Source: Tautonia plasticadhaerens (GTDB lineage Bacteria > Planctomycetota > Planctomycetia > Isosphaerales > Isosphaeraceae). Taken from it: 64,000 bases of DNA. This document shows positions 29,116 through 37,921 of the stretch, in pieces. Under the pieces are notes generated by a model that was given only the letters and a program-made list of their open reading frames with translations, searched no databases and was not told where the DNA came from. Within the stretch, counting starts at the first letter, position 1, and the number at the start of each line of letters is the position of its first letter. Both the position numbers and the translations under genes were made by a program. The DNA lies in assembly GCF_007752535.1 (NCBI RefSeq), contig NZ_CP036426.1, forward strand, positions 7,006,001 to 7,070,000. The letters are read 5' to 3'.

Positions 29116-29622
29116 TCAGGCCTCGGGCTCCTCGACGGCCGCGGGCCCCTCGGCCTCGGGCTCGCCCTTGATGGCCTCCCCGGCCCCCTTGACGGCCTCG
29201 CCGGTCTTCTCGGTCGCCCCTTCGGCGGTCTTGGCGACGTCGTCGGCCGCCTTCTTGATCGACGCGCCGGTTCCCTCCAGGCCGACCTTCTCGGCCGCCT
29301 CGCCGGTCTTCTCGGCCGCCGTCTTGGCGGCCGCTCCCACGTCCTTGGCCGAGGCCTCGATGTTCTCGCCGGCCTTCTCGATGGCCTCCCCGGTCGTCTC
29401 CCGGGCCTTCTCGACGGCCTCCCCGGCCGACTCCATCATGTCCCCGGCCTTCTCCTGGGCCGACTCCATCGCACCTTCGAACTGTTCGCCCATCGAGCCG
29501 CCCTCGGCGGGGGCGATGCCCGCCCCCTCGACAGGGGCGTCCTCGTCGCTCGCGCAGCCGCCCAGCAGGCCGAGCGTCGCCACCAGCCCGGCCGCCGCCA
29601 TCCGTCGGAACCGCGCAGTCAT
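29116..29622 (-). CDS. Lipoprotein with LEA/apolipoprotein-like helical repeats
   Basis: 168 residues from ATG 29622. The lipobox is LGLLGGC (cysteine about residue 23). The mature part is almost only A, E, K, G and T in short imperfect repeats such as AGEAVEKARETTGEAIEKAG and AAEKTGEAAEKVG, an amphipathic helix of 11-residue type similar to group 3 LEA proteins. The tail is acidic and proline-rich. No catalytic domain exists; a membrane-anchored stress or structural role is inference. It could instead be a long coiled coil linking envelope layers. Confidence 0.75.
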   Translation of the reverse strand: MTARFRRMAAAGLVATLGLLGGCASDEDAPVEGAGIAPAEGGSMGEQFEGAMESAQEKAGDMMESAGEAVEKARETTGEAIEKAGENIEASAKDVGAAAKTAAEKTGEAAEKVGLEGTGASIKKAADDVAKTAEGATEKTGEAVKGAGEAIKGEPEAEGPAAVEEPEA

Positions 29623-29900
29623 CGTCTTCGTCTCCCGTGGGTTGCGAGCGATCCGACCTCGTCGGGACGGGCCCGGTCGGCCCGAACATCCCCCCGCCCT
29701 CCCGGGGCGAGCCGGCGGGGCCGGCCCCCGGGTCGCCCCCTCCTGAACGAGATCTCCGCACGGGAGGGCCGGATCGGACAATCATGAAACGAGACGCGCG
29801 ACACGCCCGACCCGATCATATCGGGCCGACGCCGATCGTTCCAGGACGACCGAGGTTTCCCGGGAATTTTCTACACGCCCGACCCCGGCCGGCGGCCGGG

Positions 29901-31262
29901 TCAGCCGACCAACTCCCGGATCGGCTCACCGGTCTCGATCAGCGGGATCGGCCTCCCGGTCTGGTCCTCGAACAGGACCGCGCGCGAGTCGATCCCCAGG
30001 TGGTGGTAGACCGTCGCGGCCACGTCCTGCGGGCCGATCGGCCGGTCGACGACGTACTCTCCCCGGTCGCTGCTCCGGCCGACGACCTGGCCCATCCGCA
30101 TCGAGCCGCAGCCCATCAGCACGCTGAAGGTCTTGCCCCAGTGGTCCCGGCCCCCCTCCTTGTTCATCCGGGGGGTCCGGCCGAACTCCCCCATGGCGAC
30201 GACCAGGGTCGACTCGTAAAGCCCTCGGGCGATCAGGTCGTCGATCAGGGCGCCGATGGCCCGGTCCAGCGGCGGGATGAGCTGCCGGGCCCCCTCCTCG
30301 GTCCTCAGGCGACCGGCGGTCCCGTGGTGGTCCCAGGGCACGCAGTTGACCGTGACGAACGGCACGCCCGACTCGACCAGCCGACGGGCCATCAGGGCGC
30401 TCTGGCCGAAGGTGTGCCTCCCGTAGCGATCCCGGATCTCGTCCGGCTCCGAGGCGATGTCGAAGGCCCCGGCCACCTCCCGGCCCGAGAGCATCTCGAA
30501 GGCCCGGCCGTAGTGCGCGTCCAGGTCGGCGACGATCGGATCGGCCCCCCGCTTCAGCCCGTCGATCGTGCGGAGCAACGCCCGACGGTCCTCCAGCCGG
30601 TCGAGGCTCAATTCCCCCGGCAGCTGGAGGTTCTTCACCCGGAACTTCGGGTCGTTCGGGTCCGACTCGACGACGAACGGGTCGGCCCCGCCGCCGAGGT
30701 ACGCCGCGTAGTGGAACAGGTTGTCGGTGCCCCCCCTCAGGTGGGGCACGGCGACGTAAGGGGGCGTGCCCGGCCTCCGCTCCCCCAGCAGACGGGCCAC
30801 CGCCGATCCCATCGCCGGCCGGCGCTGGACCCGGTTGTCGGCCGCGTTGAAGGCCGGGCCCTCGAACCCGGTGAGCATCCAGTGGTTGCCCTTGGTGTGG
30901 TCCCCGGTCCCGTGGCTGACCGTCCGGAGCACGGCGAGCCGGTCCATCAGGCGGGCCTGCTCGGGCAGGAGCTCGCCGAAGTGGACGCCCGGCACGCTCG
31001 TCGGGATCGCGCCGAAGGGCCCCCGGAAGCCCTCGGTCGCCTCGGGCTTGGGGTCCCAGGTCTCCATGTGCCCGGGGCCCCCGCTCAACCAGAGCAGGAT
31101 CACGCTCCGCTGCCGATCGGCCGAGGCCGCCCCCGAGGCCCGGAGCCGGAGCAGGTCCGCCAGCGACAGCCCCCCCAGCCCCAGCACTCCCGCCCGGAGG
31201 AAACTCCGCCGCGTCACCCCGTCGCAATCCCGAGCACCGCCGCCGCCGAAGATCGTGAGCAT
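29901..31262 (-). CDS. DUF1501 family Tat-exported protein, second copy
   Basis: 453 residues from ATG 31262, with GGAGGG upstream; the open frame extends to 31868 but that part is random. The signal reads DGVTRRSFLRAGVLGLGGLS (twin arginine). The body has SVILLWLSGGPGHMETWDPK, WMLTGFEGPAFNAADNRVQR, VNCVPWDHHGTAGRL, VVAMGEFGRTPRMNKEGGRD and HWGKTFSVLMGCGSM. Unlike the copy at 24403 it has no DUF1549/1553 partner beside it; the divergent neighbour is mobA. Activity is unknown. Confidence 0.92.
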   Translation of the reverse strand: MLTIFGGGGARDCDGVTRRSFLRAGVLGLGGLSLADLLRLRASGAASADRQRSVILLWLSGGPGHMETWDPKPEATEGFRGPFGAIPTSVPGVHFGELLPEQARLMDRLAVLRTVSHGTGDHTKGNHWMLTGFEGPAFNAADNRVQRRPAMGSAVARLLGERRPGTPPYVAVPHLRGGTDNLFHYAAYLGGGADPFVVESDPNDPKFRVKNLQLPGELSLDRLEDRRALLRTIDGLKRGADPIVADLDAHYGRAFEMLSGREVAGAFDIASEPDEIRDRYGRHTFGQSALMARRLVESGVPFVTVNCVPWDHHGTAGRLRTEEGARQLIPPLDRAIGALIDDLIARGLYESTLVVAMGEFGRTPRMNKEGGRDHWGKTFSVLMGCGSMRMGQVVGRSSDRGEYVVDRPIGPQDVAATVYHHLGIDSRAVLFEDQTGRPIPLIETGEPIRELVG

Positions 31263-31378
31263 CGCGAACCCTCCGGGACTCGTCCGGTTCTCGCCTGTTA
31301 CAATCGACCCCCAACCGGCTTGTGTCAAGCCCCGGCGGTCGTCCCGCCCCCCTCCCCTCCCCCGATCGGACCCCGGCC

Positions 31379-31981
31379 ATGGAGCAGCTCGGCGCGATCG
31401 TCCTCTGCGGCGGCATGAGCCGACGGATGGGACGGCCGAAGGAGTGGCTGACGATCGGCGGCGAGACCTTCGTCGGCCGGGTCGTCCGCCTCGCCTCCAC
31501 CCGGGCGTCGATCGTCGTCGTCTCGGCCGCCCCGGGCCAGGACCTCCCCCCCCTGCCCCCGGGCGTCGAGGTCGTCCGGGACCCGGTCCCCGACCTCGGC
31601 CCGCTCCGGGGGATCGCCTCCGGGCTGGGGGCGCTGGTCGGTCGGGTCGAGTGGGCCTTCGCCGCCGCCGCCGACGCCCCGATGCTGGAACCCCGCTGGA
31701 TCGACCGGCTCCGGGAACTGGCCTCGGTCGAATTCGACCTGGTCCTCCCCCACGTTGACGGCCGGGAGCACCCCCTCGCCGCCCTCTACCGCCCCGAGGC
31801 CGCCGCCCCGGCCGCCCTGGCCCTGCTCGACTCGGGGGCCTCCCGGCTCGGGCTCCTGCCGAGGTCACTGCGGACCCGGGTCGTCGTCGCCGAGGAGCTG
31901 GCCGGCGTCGACCCCCGGTTCCAGACCCTCCGCAACGTCAACCGACCCGAGGACTACGACGCCCTGCTCGGCCCGTCCTGA
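31379..31981 (+). CDS. mobA: Molybdenum cofactor guanylyltransferase MobA
   Basis: 200 residues. MobA transfers GMP from GTP to molybdopterin, making the bis-MGD cofactor of periplasmic oxidoreductases. The nucleotide-binding signature IVLCGGMSRRMGRPKEWLTI is at about residues 7-26, PDLGPLRGIASGL at about 75-87 and the metal-binding AAAADAPML near 95-103; HVDGREHPLAALYR and the C-terminal NVNRPEDYDAL also fit. ATG 31379 is preferred over the upstream in-frame GTG at 31322 because it places the signature at the usual distance. No other cofactor genes are adjacent. Confidence 0.9.
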   Translation: MEQLGAIVLCGGMSRRMGRPKEWLTIGGETFVGRVVRLASTRASIVVVSAAPGQDLPPLPPGVEVVRDPVPDLGPLRGIASGLGALVGRVEWAFAAAADAPMLEPRWIDRLRELASVEFDLVLPHVDGREHPLAALYRPEAAAPAALALLDSGASRLGLLPRSLRTRVVVAEELAGVDPRFQTLRNVNRPEDYDALLGPS

Positions 31982-32283
31982 TCTTACCAACGCGATGCCC
32001 TGAAGGAGTGGACCTTCCGCCGCTGGCGTCACCGTGCGGAACTCCCCCTGCTCCGACGCGAACGACATGAGCAAGGGCTTCGCCGGGCTCATCAGCGATG
32101 GCGGTGAATGGTCGCCGCCAGGGTCGGGCGATACTCTACGATGCGGACGCCCTGGCCACCGTCGATCGAGCGAACCCCGTCCACGAGATGGATCGACCCG
32201 GTCGGCAATTATTCCAATATTCATTGTAGAGGACTGCGCCTTTCGTCGGTGGAATCCGCCTTGTGAGTCGGAGGACCCAGCCG
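31982..32283. other. Upstream region of the kinase-sigma operon
   Basis: About 300 bases without a convincing gene. It ends in an AT-rich island (CAATTATTCCAATATTCATT at 32205-32224) unusual for this genome and suitably placed as promoter of the kinase. GTCGGAGGA at 32267-32275 is the ribosome binding site for the start at 32284. Confidence 0.4.
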
Positions 32284-35200
32284 ATGAACGAACTCGACCT
32301 GTTCGCCGCCGCCATCGCCATCCCCGATCGGTCGGAACGAGTCGCCTACCTCGACCGCGAATGTTCCGGCCGGGCGGAGTTGCGTCAACGCCTCGACTTG
32401 CTGCTGGACCAGCACGACCGTTCCCACCAGCTCCTGGATCTCCCGAACGGCGCCGACCGGGACGATCCGACGGCAGACCACCGGGCATCGTCGCTCGTCG
32501 GCACCGTGATCGCCGGCCGGTACAAGCTGCTGGAGCAGATCGGCGAGGGGGGCATGGGGACGGTCTGGGTCGCCGAGCAGACCGAGCCGGTCCGGCGCAA
32601 GGTGGCCCTCAAGCTGATCAAGACCGGGATGGATTCGAAGGCGGTGCTGGCCCGCTTCGAGGCCGAGCGGCAGGCCCTGGCGATGATGGACCATCCCAAC
32701 ATCGCCAAGGTGCTCGACGGCGGCCTGACCGACGCCGGTCGGCCGTTCTTCGTCATGGAGTACGTGAAGGGCATCCCGATCACCGAGTATTGCGACTCGC
32801 TGCGGATGAACGTCGCCGATCGGCTCGACCTGTTCGTGCAGGCCTGCTCGGCCGTTCAGCATGCGCATCAGAAGGGGATCATCCACCGGGACCTGAAGCC
32901 CTCGAACATCCTGGTGGCCCCGTACGACGACCGGCCGGTCCCCAAGGTCATCGACTTCGGGCTCGCCAAGGCGCTGCACCAGCGGCTCACGGACCGCACG
33001 CTGCACACGAGCCACGAGGCCGTGATCGGGACGCCGCTCTACATGTCTCCCGAGCAGGCGCAGCTCAACAACCTGGACGTCGACACGCGGTCGGACGTCT
33101 ATTCGCTGGGCGTCCTGCTCTACGAGCTGCTCACCGGGACGACGCCGCTGGAGAAGGCCCGCTTCAAGCAAGCGGCCTGGGAGGAGATCCGGCGGCTCAT
33201 CCGCGAAGAGGAGCCGCCCCGGCCGAGCACGCGTTTGAGCTCCACCCGGACGCTGCCGTCGCTGGCCGCATGCCGGCAGACGGAGCCGGTTAGGCTCACG
33301 AGGCAACTGCGCGGGGAGCTCGACTGGATCGTCATGAAGACGCTGGAGAAGGACCGCACGCGGCGTTACGAGACGGCCAACGGCCTCGCGAAAGACATCC
33401 AGCGATTCCTCGCCGGCGAGACGGTCGAGGCCTGCCCGCCGACCCTGGGCTACCGGCTGGCGAAGCTCTATCGCAGGAACCGAGGCGCGGTCCTGACGGC
33501 CGGGTCGTTCGCCGCGGTGCTGCTGATCGCGACCGTCGTGAGCCTGGCGTTCGCCGCGATGTCGGCGCGTTCGGAGCGGCGGGCCCGCGACCAGGAGCGA
33601 GCGGCGGCCGCGAGCGCCAGGAGGGCGATCGAGCAGGAGCAGGTCGCCGCCACCAGGGCCCGGGAGACGCTCGACGCCAATCGCGCCCTGGAGGACGAGC
33701 GCGAGCGGCTGATCCGCCTCGATTACGCCCGGTCGATGCAATTAGCCGAGTCGTCGTGGCGGGACGGCAGCGCGGTGAACGCAATCTCGCTCCTCGACAA
33801 GGCCCCGCCCGGGCTGCGCGGATGGGAGTGGCACTACCTCGATCGCCTGTGCCGCACGGGCCACCGGCTCTCGCTCGAAGGGCACACCGGCGGGGTGGAA
33901 TACGCCGCGTACGATCCGACCGGCGAGCGGATCGTCACGACGAGCGAGGACAAGACGGCGAAGGTCTGGGACGCCAGGACCGGGGCGCTCATCCATACGC
34001 TCGACGGGCACGCCGAAGGGGACTCCGTGACTTACGCCGAGTTCAGCCCCGATGGCTCGCAGATCCTCACGTCTGGGAGGAAAAACGAGACGACGAAGGT
34101 GTGGGACGCCCGGACGGGGACGGAGCAATTCACGCTCGAAGGAGGCACGAACCTTCACGACACCCGCCTGTTCAGTCGTGACGGCACGCAGATCCTCACC
34201 ATGGCCGGTGCGGGCATGTTCGTGGGCCTGGCGAAGGCCATCGTGTCGAACGCCAGGACCGGGGCGGAAGAATACACCATCGACCCCGGGGAAACGTCGC
34301 CTGCCCTCCAATCCGCCGTGTTCAGCCCTGACGGCAAGCGTCTCCTCGTCGTTCCCGTATTCGAGTCGCCGACGCTCTGGGATGCCAGGTCCGGCAAGAA
34401 GGAACGGTCACTCGACGAGCTGGTCGGGGAGTGGGACACCGTTTCGTTCAGTCCCGATGGCGCACGAGTCCTCACCCTCGGCATGGATGGCAAGTCCGCC
34501 AGGCTGTGGGACGTCCAGACCGGGACACTCATCCGAACCCTCGAAGGCCAGGACTTCCGCATGGGGTCGCGTGTCGCGTTCAGTCCCGACGGGACGCGGA
34601 TCTTCATGGTCGGCGGCGGCAGCGACGGGACCGCGAAGATCTGGGACGCCGAGACCGGGAGGGTGACACTCATCCTGCAAGGGGGTGGCCTTCGTGGTGC
34701 GAGATCGGCGACCTTCAGCCCGGACGGCGAACGACTCCTCGCCGCCGACGAGGGCGACCCCTCGGCAAGGCTCTGGGACGCCCGGACCGGAGCCCTCATC
34801 AGGACGTTCAACGGCCATCGGGGCCGGGTGAGTAGCGCCGGTTTCAGCCCGGACGGCGCGTCCATCCTCACCGCCAGCCGGGACGAGACGGCTCGGGTCT
34901 GGGACGTGGACCCGCCTCCTGGCCCGCTCGCCTTCCTGCAGACCGGCCCCGACGGATCCGGTTGGCGCATCGGGGACGTCACCTTCAGTCGGGACGGTTC
35001 CCGGATTGCCGTCGTCTGGAACCAAGGCCCCTTGACCTCTCCGGGACCTTCCGAGATCCGCGTGTGGAACGTCCGGGAGGAGACGGTCGCCTCCATCCTC
35101 CCCGTACAAGCCGGCGTGGTGTACTCCGCGGAATTCAGCCCCGATCCGCGGGGCACTCGGCTCATCACCGTTTGTTTCCAACGGAGGCTGCTGGCGTTGG

Positions 35201-35880
35201 TGTGGGACGTCCAGACCGGGGAGATCTTGCACACGCTGAAAGGGCTGAGTTCCTCAAGCAGTCCGACCTCGTTCAGTTCCGATGGGTCGATGGTCGTCAC
35301 CGAGGGCGGGGATCCCTCGCACCAAGTCCTCGAAAATGGGATTTTGCGGCGAAGGATGAAGGTCTGGGACATGCGAACCGGGGATCCCCTCCGTACGCTC
35401 GACGGGCGCTTCGCCGAGGTATCCTCCGCCTTCAGCCCCGACGATACGCGGATCCTCGCCGCCGACGAGGGATCGGTGACCGAATGGGACGTCCGGACCG
35501 GGAGGAAGATCCGAACGGTCAGGGAAGGCCACGCGTGGCTCCTCCCCGACGGCACGCGGATCGTGACCCTCGGCGGCGACAATCGTGCCATCGTGTGGGA
35601 CGTCGAGACCGGGAGGGAGATCGTCTCCCTCGCGGGCGTCGGGGACATGCGGGAGCCTTACTTCAGCCCGAACGGCGACCGAATCCTCACGGTCACCCGG
35701 GACCAGACCTGGAAGCTGTGGGACGCGGCGACGGGCGACGAGCTCATCACCCTGAGGCCCGACGTCGGCGCCGAGTCCGTCCGGTTCAGCCCGGACGGTC
35801 GGTGGATCGTCGGGACGGATCTGAGGGGCGGCGTCTGCGTGTTCGACGGCACGCCGCTCCCGGGATCGAGCTCGCCATGA
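32284..35880 (+). CDS. Transmembrane Ser/Thr protein kinase with WD40 propeller
   Basis: 1198 residues. A short N-terminal region of the planctomycete type (MNELDLFAAAIAIPDR, to about 70) is followed by a Hanks-type kinase domain (about 80-370): glycine loop GEGGMGTVW at 87-95, ATP lysine K110 (VALK), catalytic HRDLKPSN near 203, and DFGLAK near 224, so the kinase should be active. A membrane segment at about 402-428 leads to a coiled coil (to about 480). From about 530 the rest is WD40 repeats of the form FSPDGxRIxT...KVWDxxTG, probably two propellers, expected on the other side of the membrane. The stop overlaps the sigma-factor start (ATGA). Confidence 0.95.
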   Translation: MNELDLFAAAIAIPDRSERVAYLDRECSGRAELRQRLDLLLDQHDRSHQLLDLPNGADRDDPTADHRASSLVGTVIAGRYKLLEQIGEGGMGTVWVAEQTEPVRRKVALKLIKTGMDSKAVLARFEAERQALAMMDHPNIAKVLDGGLTDAGRPFFVMEYVKGIPITEYCDSLRMNVADRLDLFVQACSAVQHAHQKGIIHRDLKPSNILVAPYDDRPVPKVIDFGLAKALHQRLTDRTLHTSHEAVIGTPLYMSPEQAQLNNLDVDTRSDVYSLGVLLYELLTGTTPLEKARFKQAAWEEIRRLIREEEPPRPSTRLSSTRTLPSLAACRQTEPVRLTRQLRGELDWIVMKTLEKDRTRRYETANGLAKDIQRFLAGETVEACPPTLGYRLAKLYRRNRGAVLTAGSFAAVLLIATVVSLAFAAMSARSERRARDQERAAAASARRAIEQEQVAATRARETLDANRALEDERERLIRLDYARSMQLAESSWRDGSAVNAISLLDKAPPGLRGWEWHYLDRLCRTGHRLSLEGHTGGVEYAAYDPTGERIVTTSEDKTAKVWDARTGALIHTLDGHAEGDSVTYAEFSPDGSQILTSGRKNETTKVWDARTGTEQFTLEGGTNLHDTRLFSRDGTQILTMAGAGMFVGLAKAIVSNARTGAEEYTIDPGETSPALQSAVFSPDGKRLLVVPVFESPTLWDARSGKKERSLDELVGEWDTVSFSPDGARVLTLGMDGKSARLWDVQTGTLIRTLEGQDFRMGSRVAFSPDGTRIFMVGGGSDGTAKIWDAETGRVTLILQGGGLRGARSATFSPDGERLLAADEGDPSARLWDARTGALIRTFNGHRGRVSSAGFSPDGASILTASRDETARVWDVDPPPGPLAFLQTGPDGSGWRIGDVTFSRDGSRIAVVWNQGPLTSPGPSEIRVWNVREETVASILPVQAGVVYSAEFSPDPRGTRLITVCFQRRLLALVWDVQTGEILHTLKGLSSSSSPTSFSSDGSMVVTEGGDPSHQVLENGILRRRMKVWDMRTGDPLRTLDGRFAEVSSAFSPDDTRILAADEGSVTEWDVRTGRKIRTVREGHAWLLPDGTRIVTLGGDNRAIVWDVETGREIVSLAGVGDMREPYFSPNGDRILTVTRDQTWKLWDAATGDELITLRPDVGAESVRFSPDGRWIVGTDLRGGVCVFDGTPLPGSSSP

Positions 35881-36425
35881 CGGACGTCTCGCGACTCCTG
35901 GACGCGGCCCACCGCGGCGACCCGCACGCCGCCGCGGAGTTGCTGCCCCTGGTCTACGACGAGCTGCGTGGGCTCGCCGCCGCGAAGATGGCGAACGAGA
36001 AGCCGGGGCACACGCTCGACGCCACGGCGCTCGTCCACGAAGCCTACGCGCGGCTGACCGGCGGGCAGTCGTTCGAGTCGCGCAGCCATTTCCTGCGGGC
36101 GGCCGCCCGGGCCATGCGGCGCATCCTCGTCGATCACGCCCGGGCTCGCAACGCCGCCAAGCGGGGCGGGCAGGCCCGGCGTGTCGAACTCGATCCGAAC
36201 CACCCGGCCATCGCCCCGACGGACGCAAGGCTCGAGGCGCTCGACGAGGCGTTGAGCCGTCTGGCCGTCGAATATCCGAGTCAGGCCGAACTGGTGCAAC
36301 TCCGGTATTTCGCCGGCCTGACGCTCGACGAGTGTGCCCAGGCGCTCGGCGTCTCCTCCCGGACCGCGGACACCTGGTGGGCCTTCGCCCGCGCCTGGCT
36401 CGCCGTCGCGCTCGGTGAGTCCTGA
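35877..36425 (+). CDS. ECF-type sigma factor (TIGR02999 / Sigma70_ECF family)
   Basis: 182 residues. Region 2 lies at about 20-90 (ELLPLVYDELRGLAAAKMAN, LVHEAYARLTGG, FLRAAARAMRRILVDHARAR) and region 4 at about 115-175 (ALDEALSRLAVEYPSQAELV, YFAGLTLDECAQALGVSSRT). It belongs to the planctomycete-expanded group of ECF sigma factors found next to Ser/Thr kinases, and no anti-sigma factor is visible. The ATGA overlap with the kinase gene implies translational coupling, so phosphorylation by the kinase is the likely control (inference). Usually the sigma gene comes first; here the kinase does. Confidence 0.93.
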   Translation: MTDVSRLLDAAHRGDPHAAAELLPLVYDELRGLAAAKMANEKPGHTLDATALVHEAYARLTGGQSFESRSHFLRAAARAMRRILVDHARARNAAKRGGQARRVELDPNHPAIAPTDARLEALDEALSRLAVEYPSQAELVQLRYFAGLTLDECAQALGVSSRTADTWWAFARAWLAVALGES

Positions 36426-36509
36426 ATCACCGTCGATCCCTCCCCGCTCCGAGACGACACCGCGTTTCATGGTCCGTCATTTCGATATATCCTCGTTTGG
36501 ATGAGAACA

Positions 36510-36869
36510 CTACTCCAGCCAGGCGCCGAACAGCGCCGAGAACCGGGCCGAGGCCAGCCCGATCGCCCCCGTGATCCCCATCAGCCCTCGCACCGAGAGC
36601 CGGGTCGGCCTGAGGGCCATCCCCCGGGCGTCCCGGTAGGTCAGCCAGATCGTCAGCACGCCGACGACTTCCGCCGAGAATCGGCTCGACGAGGCGATGA
36701 ACCGATAATTCTCAAACGGACTCCCGAGGTTCGGCCCGACCTCGAAGACCGTGGCCGTCCCGATGGCCACCGCCGCCCAGGCGCCGATCGCCGCCACCAA
36801 GCCCATCGCCCCGCCGATCAAGAGCGCCCGGGACGGCCCCCGATCCGGCCCCACCCGGTCGCCCCTCAC
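36510..36869 (-). CDS. Small membrane protein coupled to the cysteine-synthase-like gene
   Basis: 119 residues from GTG 36869, which overlaps the TGA of the upstream gene as GTGA. Three hydrophobic stretches are visible: ALLIGGAMGLVAAIGAWAAV, FSAEVVGVLTIWLTY and GLMGITGAIGLASARFSALF. No family is recognised. The translational overlap suggests function or dosage linked to the PLP enzyme, for example transport, but nothing in the sequence shows this. Confidence 0.6.
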   Translation of the reverse strand: MRGDRVGPDRGPSRALLIGGAMGLVAAIGAWAAVAIGTATVFEVGPNLGSPFENYRFIASSSRFSAEVVGVLTIWLTYRDARGMALRPTRLSVRGLMGITGAIGLASARFSALFGAWLE

Positions 36870-37843
36870 GGATAAAGATCCGTGGACAGGTATTTCAACC
36901 CGCCGTCGCAGGCGAGGAAGGCGATCGACGCCCCCTCGGCCTCCCCGCCGAGCAGTCGGATCGCCGCCGCCAGGTGGGCGCCGGTCGAGAACCCGGCGAA
37001 GATCCCCTCCTCCTCCGCGAGCATCCGGGCCGCCCCGATCGCCTCCTCGTCGCCGACCGTCAAGTAGCCGTCGACGAGGCCGGGGTCGAACAGCGGCAGG
37101 TCGGCCCCGGACCTGGCGTAGCCGGCCCCCTGGATCCGGTGGCCCGGGTCCGTCGGCGGGTGCCCGGCGAGCACGGCGGCGCCGCCCGGCTCGACGGCGA
37201 AGACCCGGATCGCGGGGTCCCTGGCCTTCAGGGCCCGGGCCACGCCGGTCAGCGACCCGCTCGTGCCGGGGCAGTCGACGTAGGCGTCGAGGTCCCCCCC
37301 CGACTGCTCCCAGAGCTCCGGCCCGGTGTGCCGCTCGTGGGCCAGGACGCTGCCCTCGCGCTCGAACTGCCGGGCCCGGAACGCCCCGCGATCGGCGACG
37401 ACCCGCCCGGCCACCTCGTCCACCCGCGCGAGGTCCTCGCCGGAGACCCGTCCCGGCAACGACCCCGGGGCCTGGTCGACCAGCACCACCTCGGCGCCTA
37501 GCGCCGCCATCATCCTCGCCCGCTCGACGCTGTTGCCCCTCGACATCACCGCCACGAAGGGGTGCCCCAGCGCCCGGCAGACGATCGCCAGGCCCGTCCC
37601 GGTGTTGCCGCTGGTCAGCTCGACGACCGCCTGGCCCTCGGCGAGGCTGCCGTCCGCCTTCGCCGTGCGGACGATCTCCAGCGCCACCCGGTCCTTCTTG
37701 CTCGCCCCCGGGCTGAAGTATTCCAGCTTCGCCAGCAGCCGGCCGGTCAGGCCGAGTCGCGTCGACAACCTCCGAAGCTCGACCAGCGGCGTGTTGCCGA
37801 TCGTCTCCAGGATCGATCCTGCCAGCGGCGGCGGTGGATTCAT
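36866..37843 (-). CDS. Cysteine synthase family PLP enzyme (CysK/CysM-like)
   Basis: 325 residues from ATG 37843. The family makes L-cysteine from O-acetyl- or O-phosphoserine and sulfide, or thiosulfate, using PLP. Visible features are IGNTPLVELRRL (about 15-26), PGASKKDRVA with the PLP lysine K50, the substrate loop TSGNTG (78-83), the glycine-rich phosphate site CPGTSGSLTGVARALK, and EEGIFAGFSTGAHLAAA near the end. Whether it acts as CysK, CysM or a cystathionine beta-synthase-like enzyme cannot be read by eye. It overlaps a small membrane-protein gene downstream. Confidence 0.92.
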   Translation of the reverse strand: MNPPPPLAGSILETIGNTPLVELRRLSTRLGLTGRLLAKLEYFSPGASKKDRVALEIVRTAKADGSLAEGQAVVELTSGNTGTGLAIVCRALGHPFVAVMSRGNSVERARMMAALGAEVVLVDQAPGSLPGRVSGEDLARVDEVAGRVVADRGAFRARQFEREGSVLAHERHTGPELWEQSGGDLDAYVDCPGTSGSLTGVARALKARDPAIRVFAVEPGGAAVLAGHPPTDPGHRIQGAGYARSGADLPLFDPGLVDGYLTVGDEEAIGAARMLAEEEGIFAGFSTGAHLAAAIRLLGGEAEGASIAFLACDGGLKYLSTDLYP

Positions 37844-37921
37844 GGTGCGGTGGCCGGGCCGGGGGAATGGGTGTGACCGGGGCCCGGTCGATCCCGGGCC
37901 CGCCCTCATTCCCGGTCGATC

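Noticed and set aside
33288-33296. GTTAGGC inside the kinase gene as another integron core
   Set aside because: It lies in coding sequence with no surrounding palindrome.
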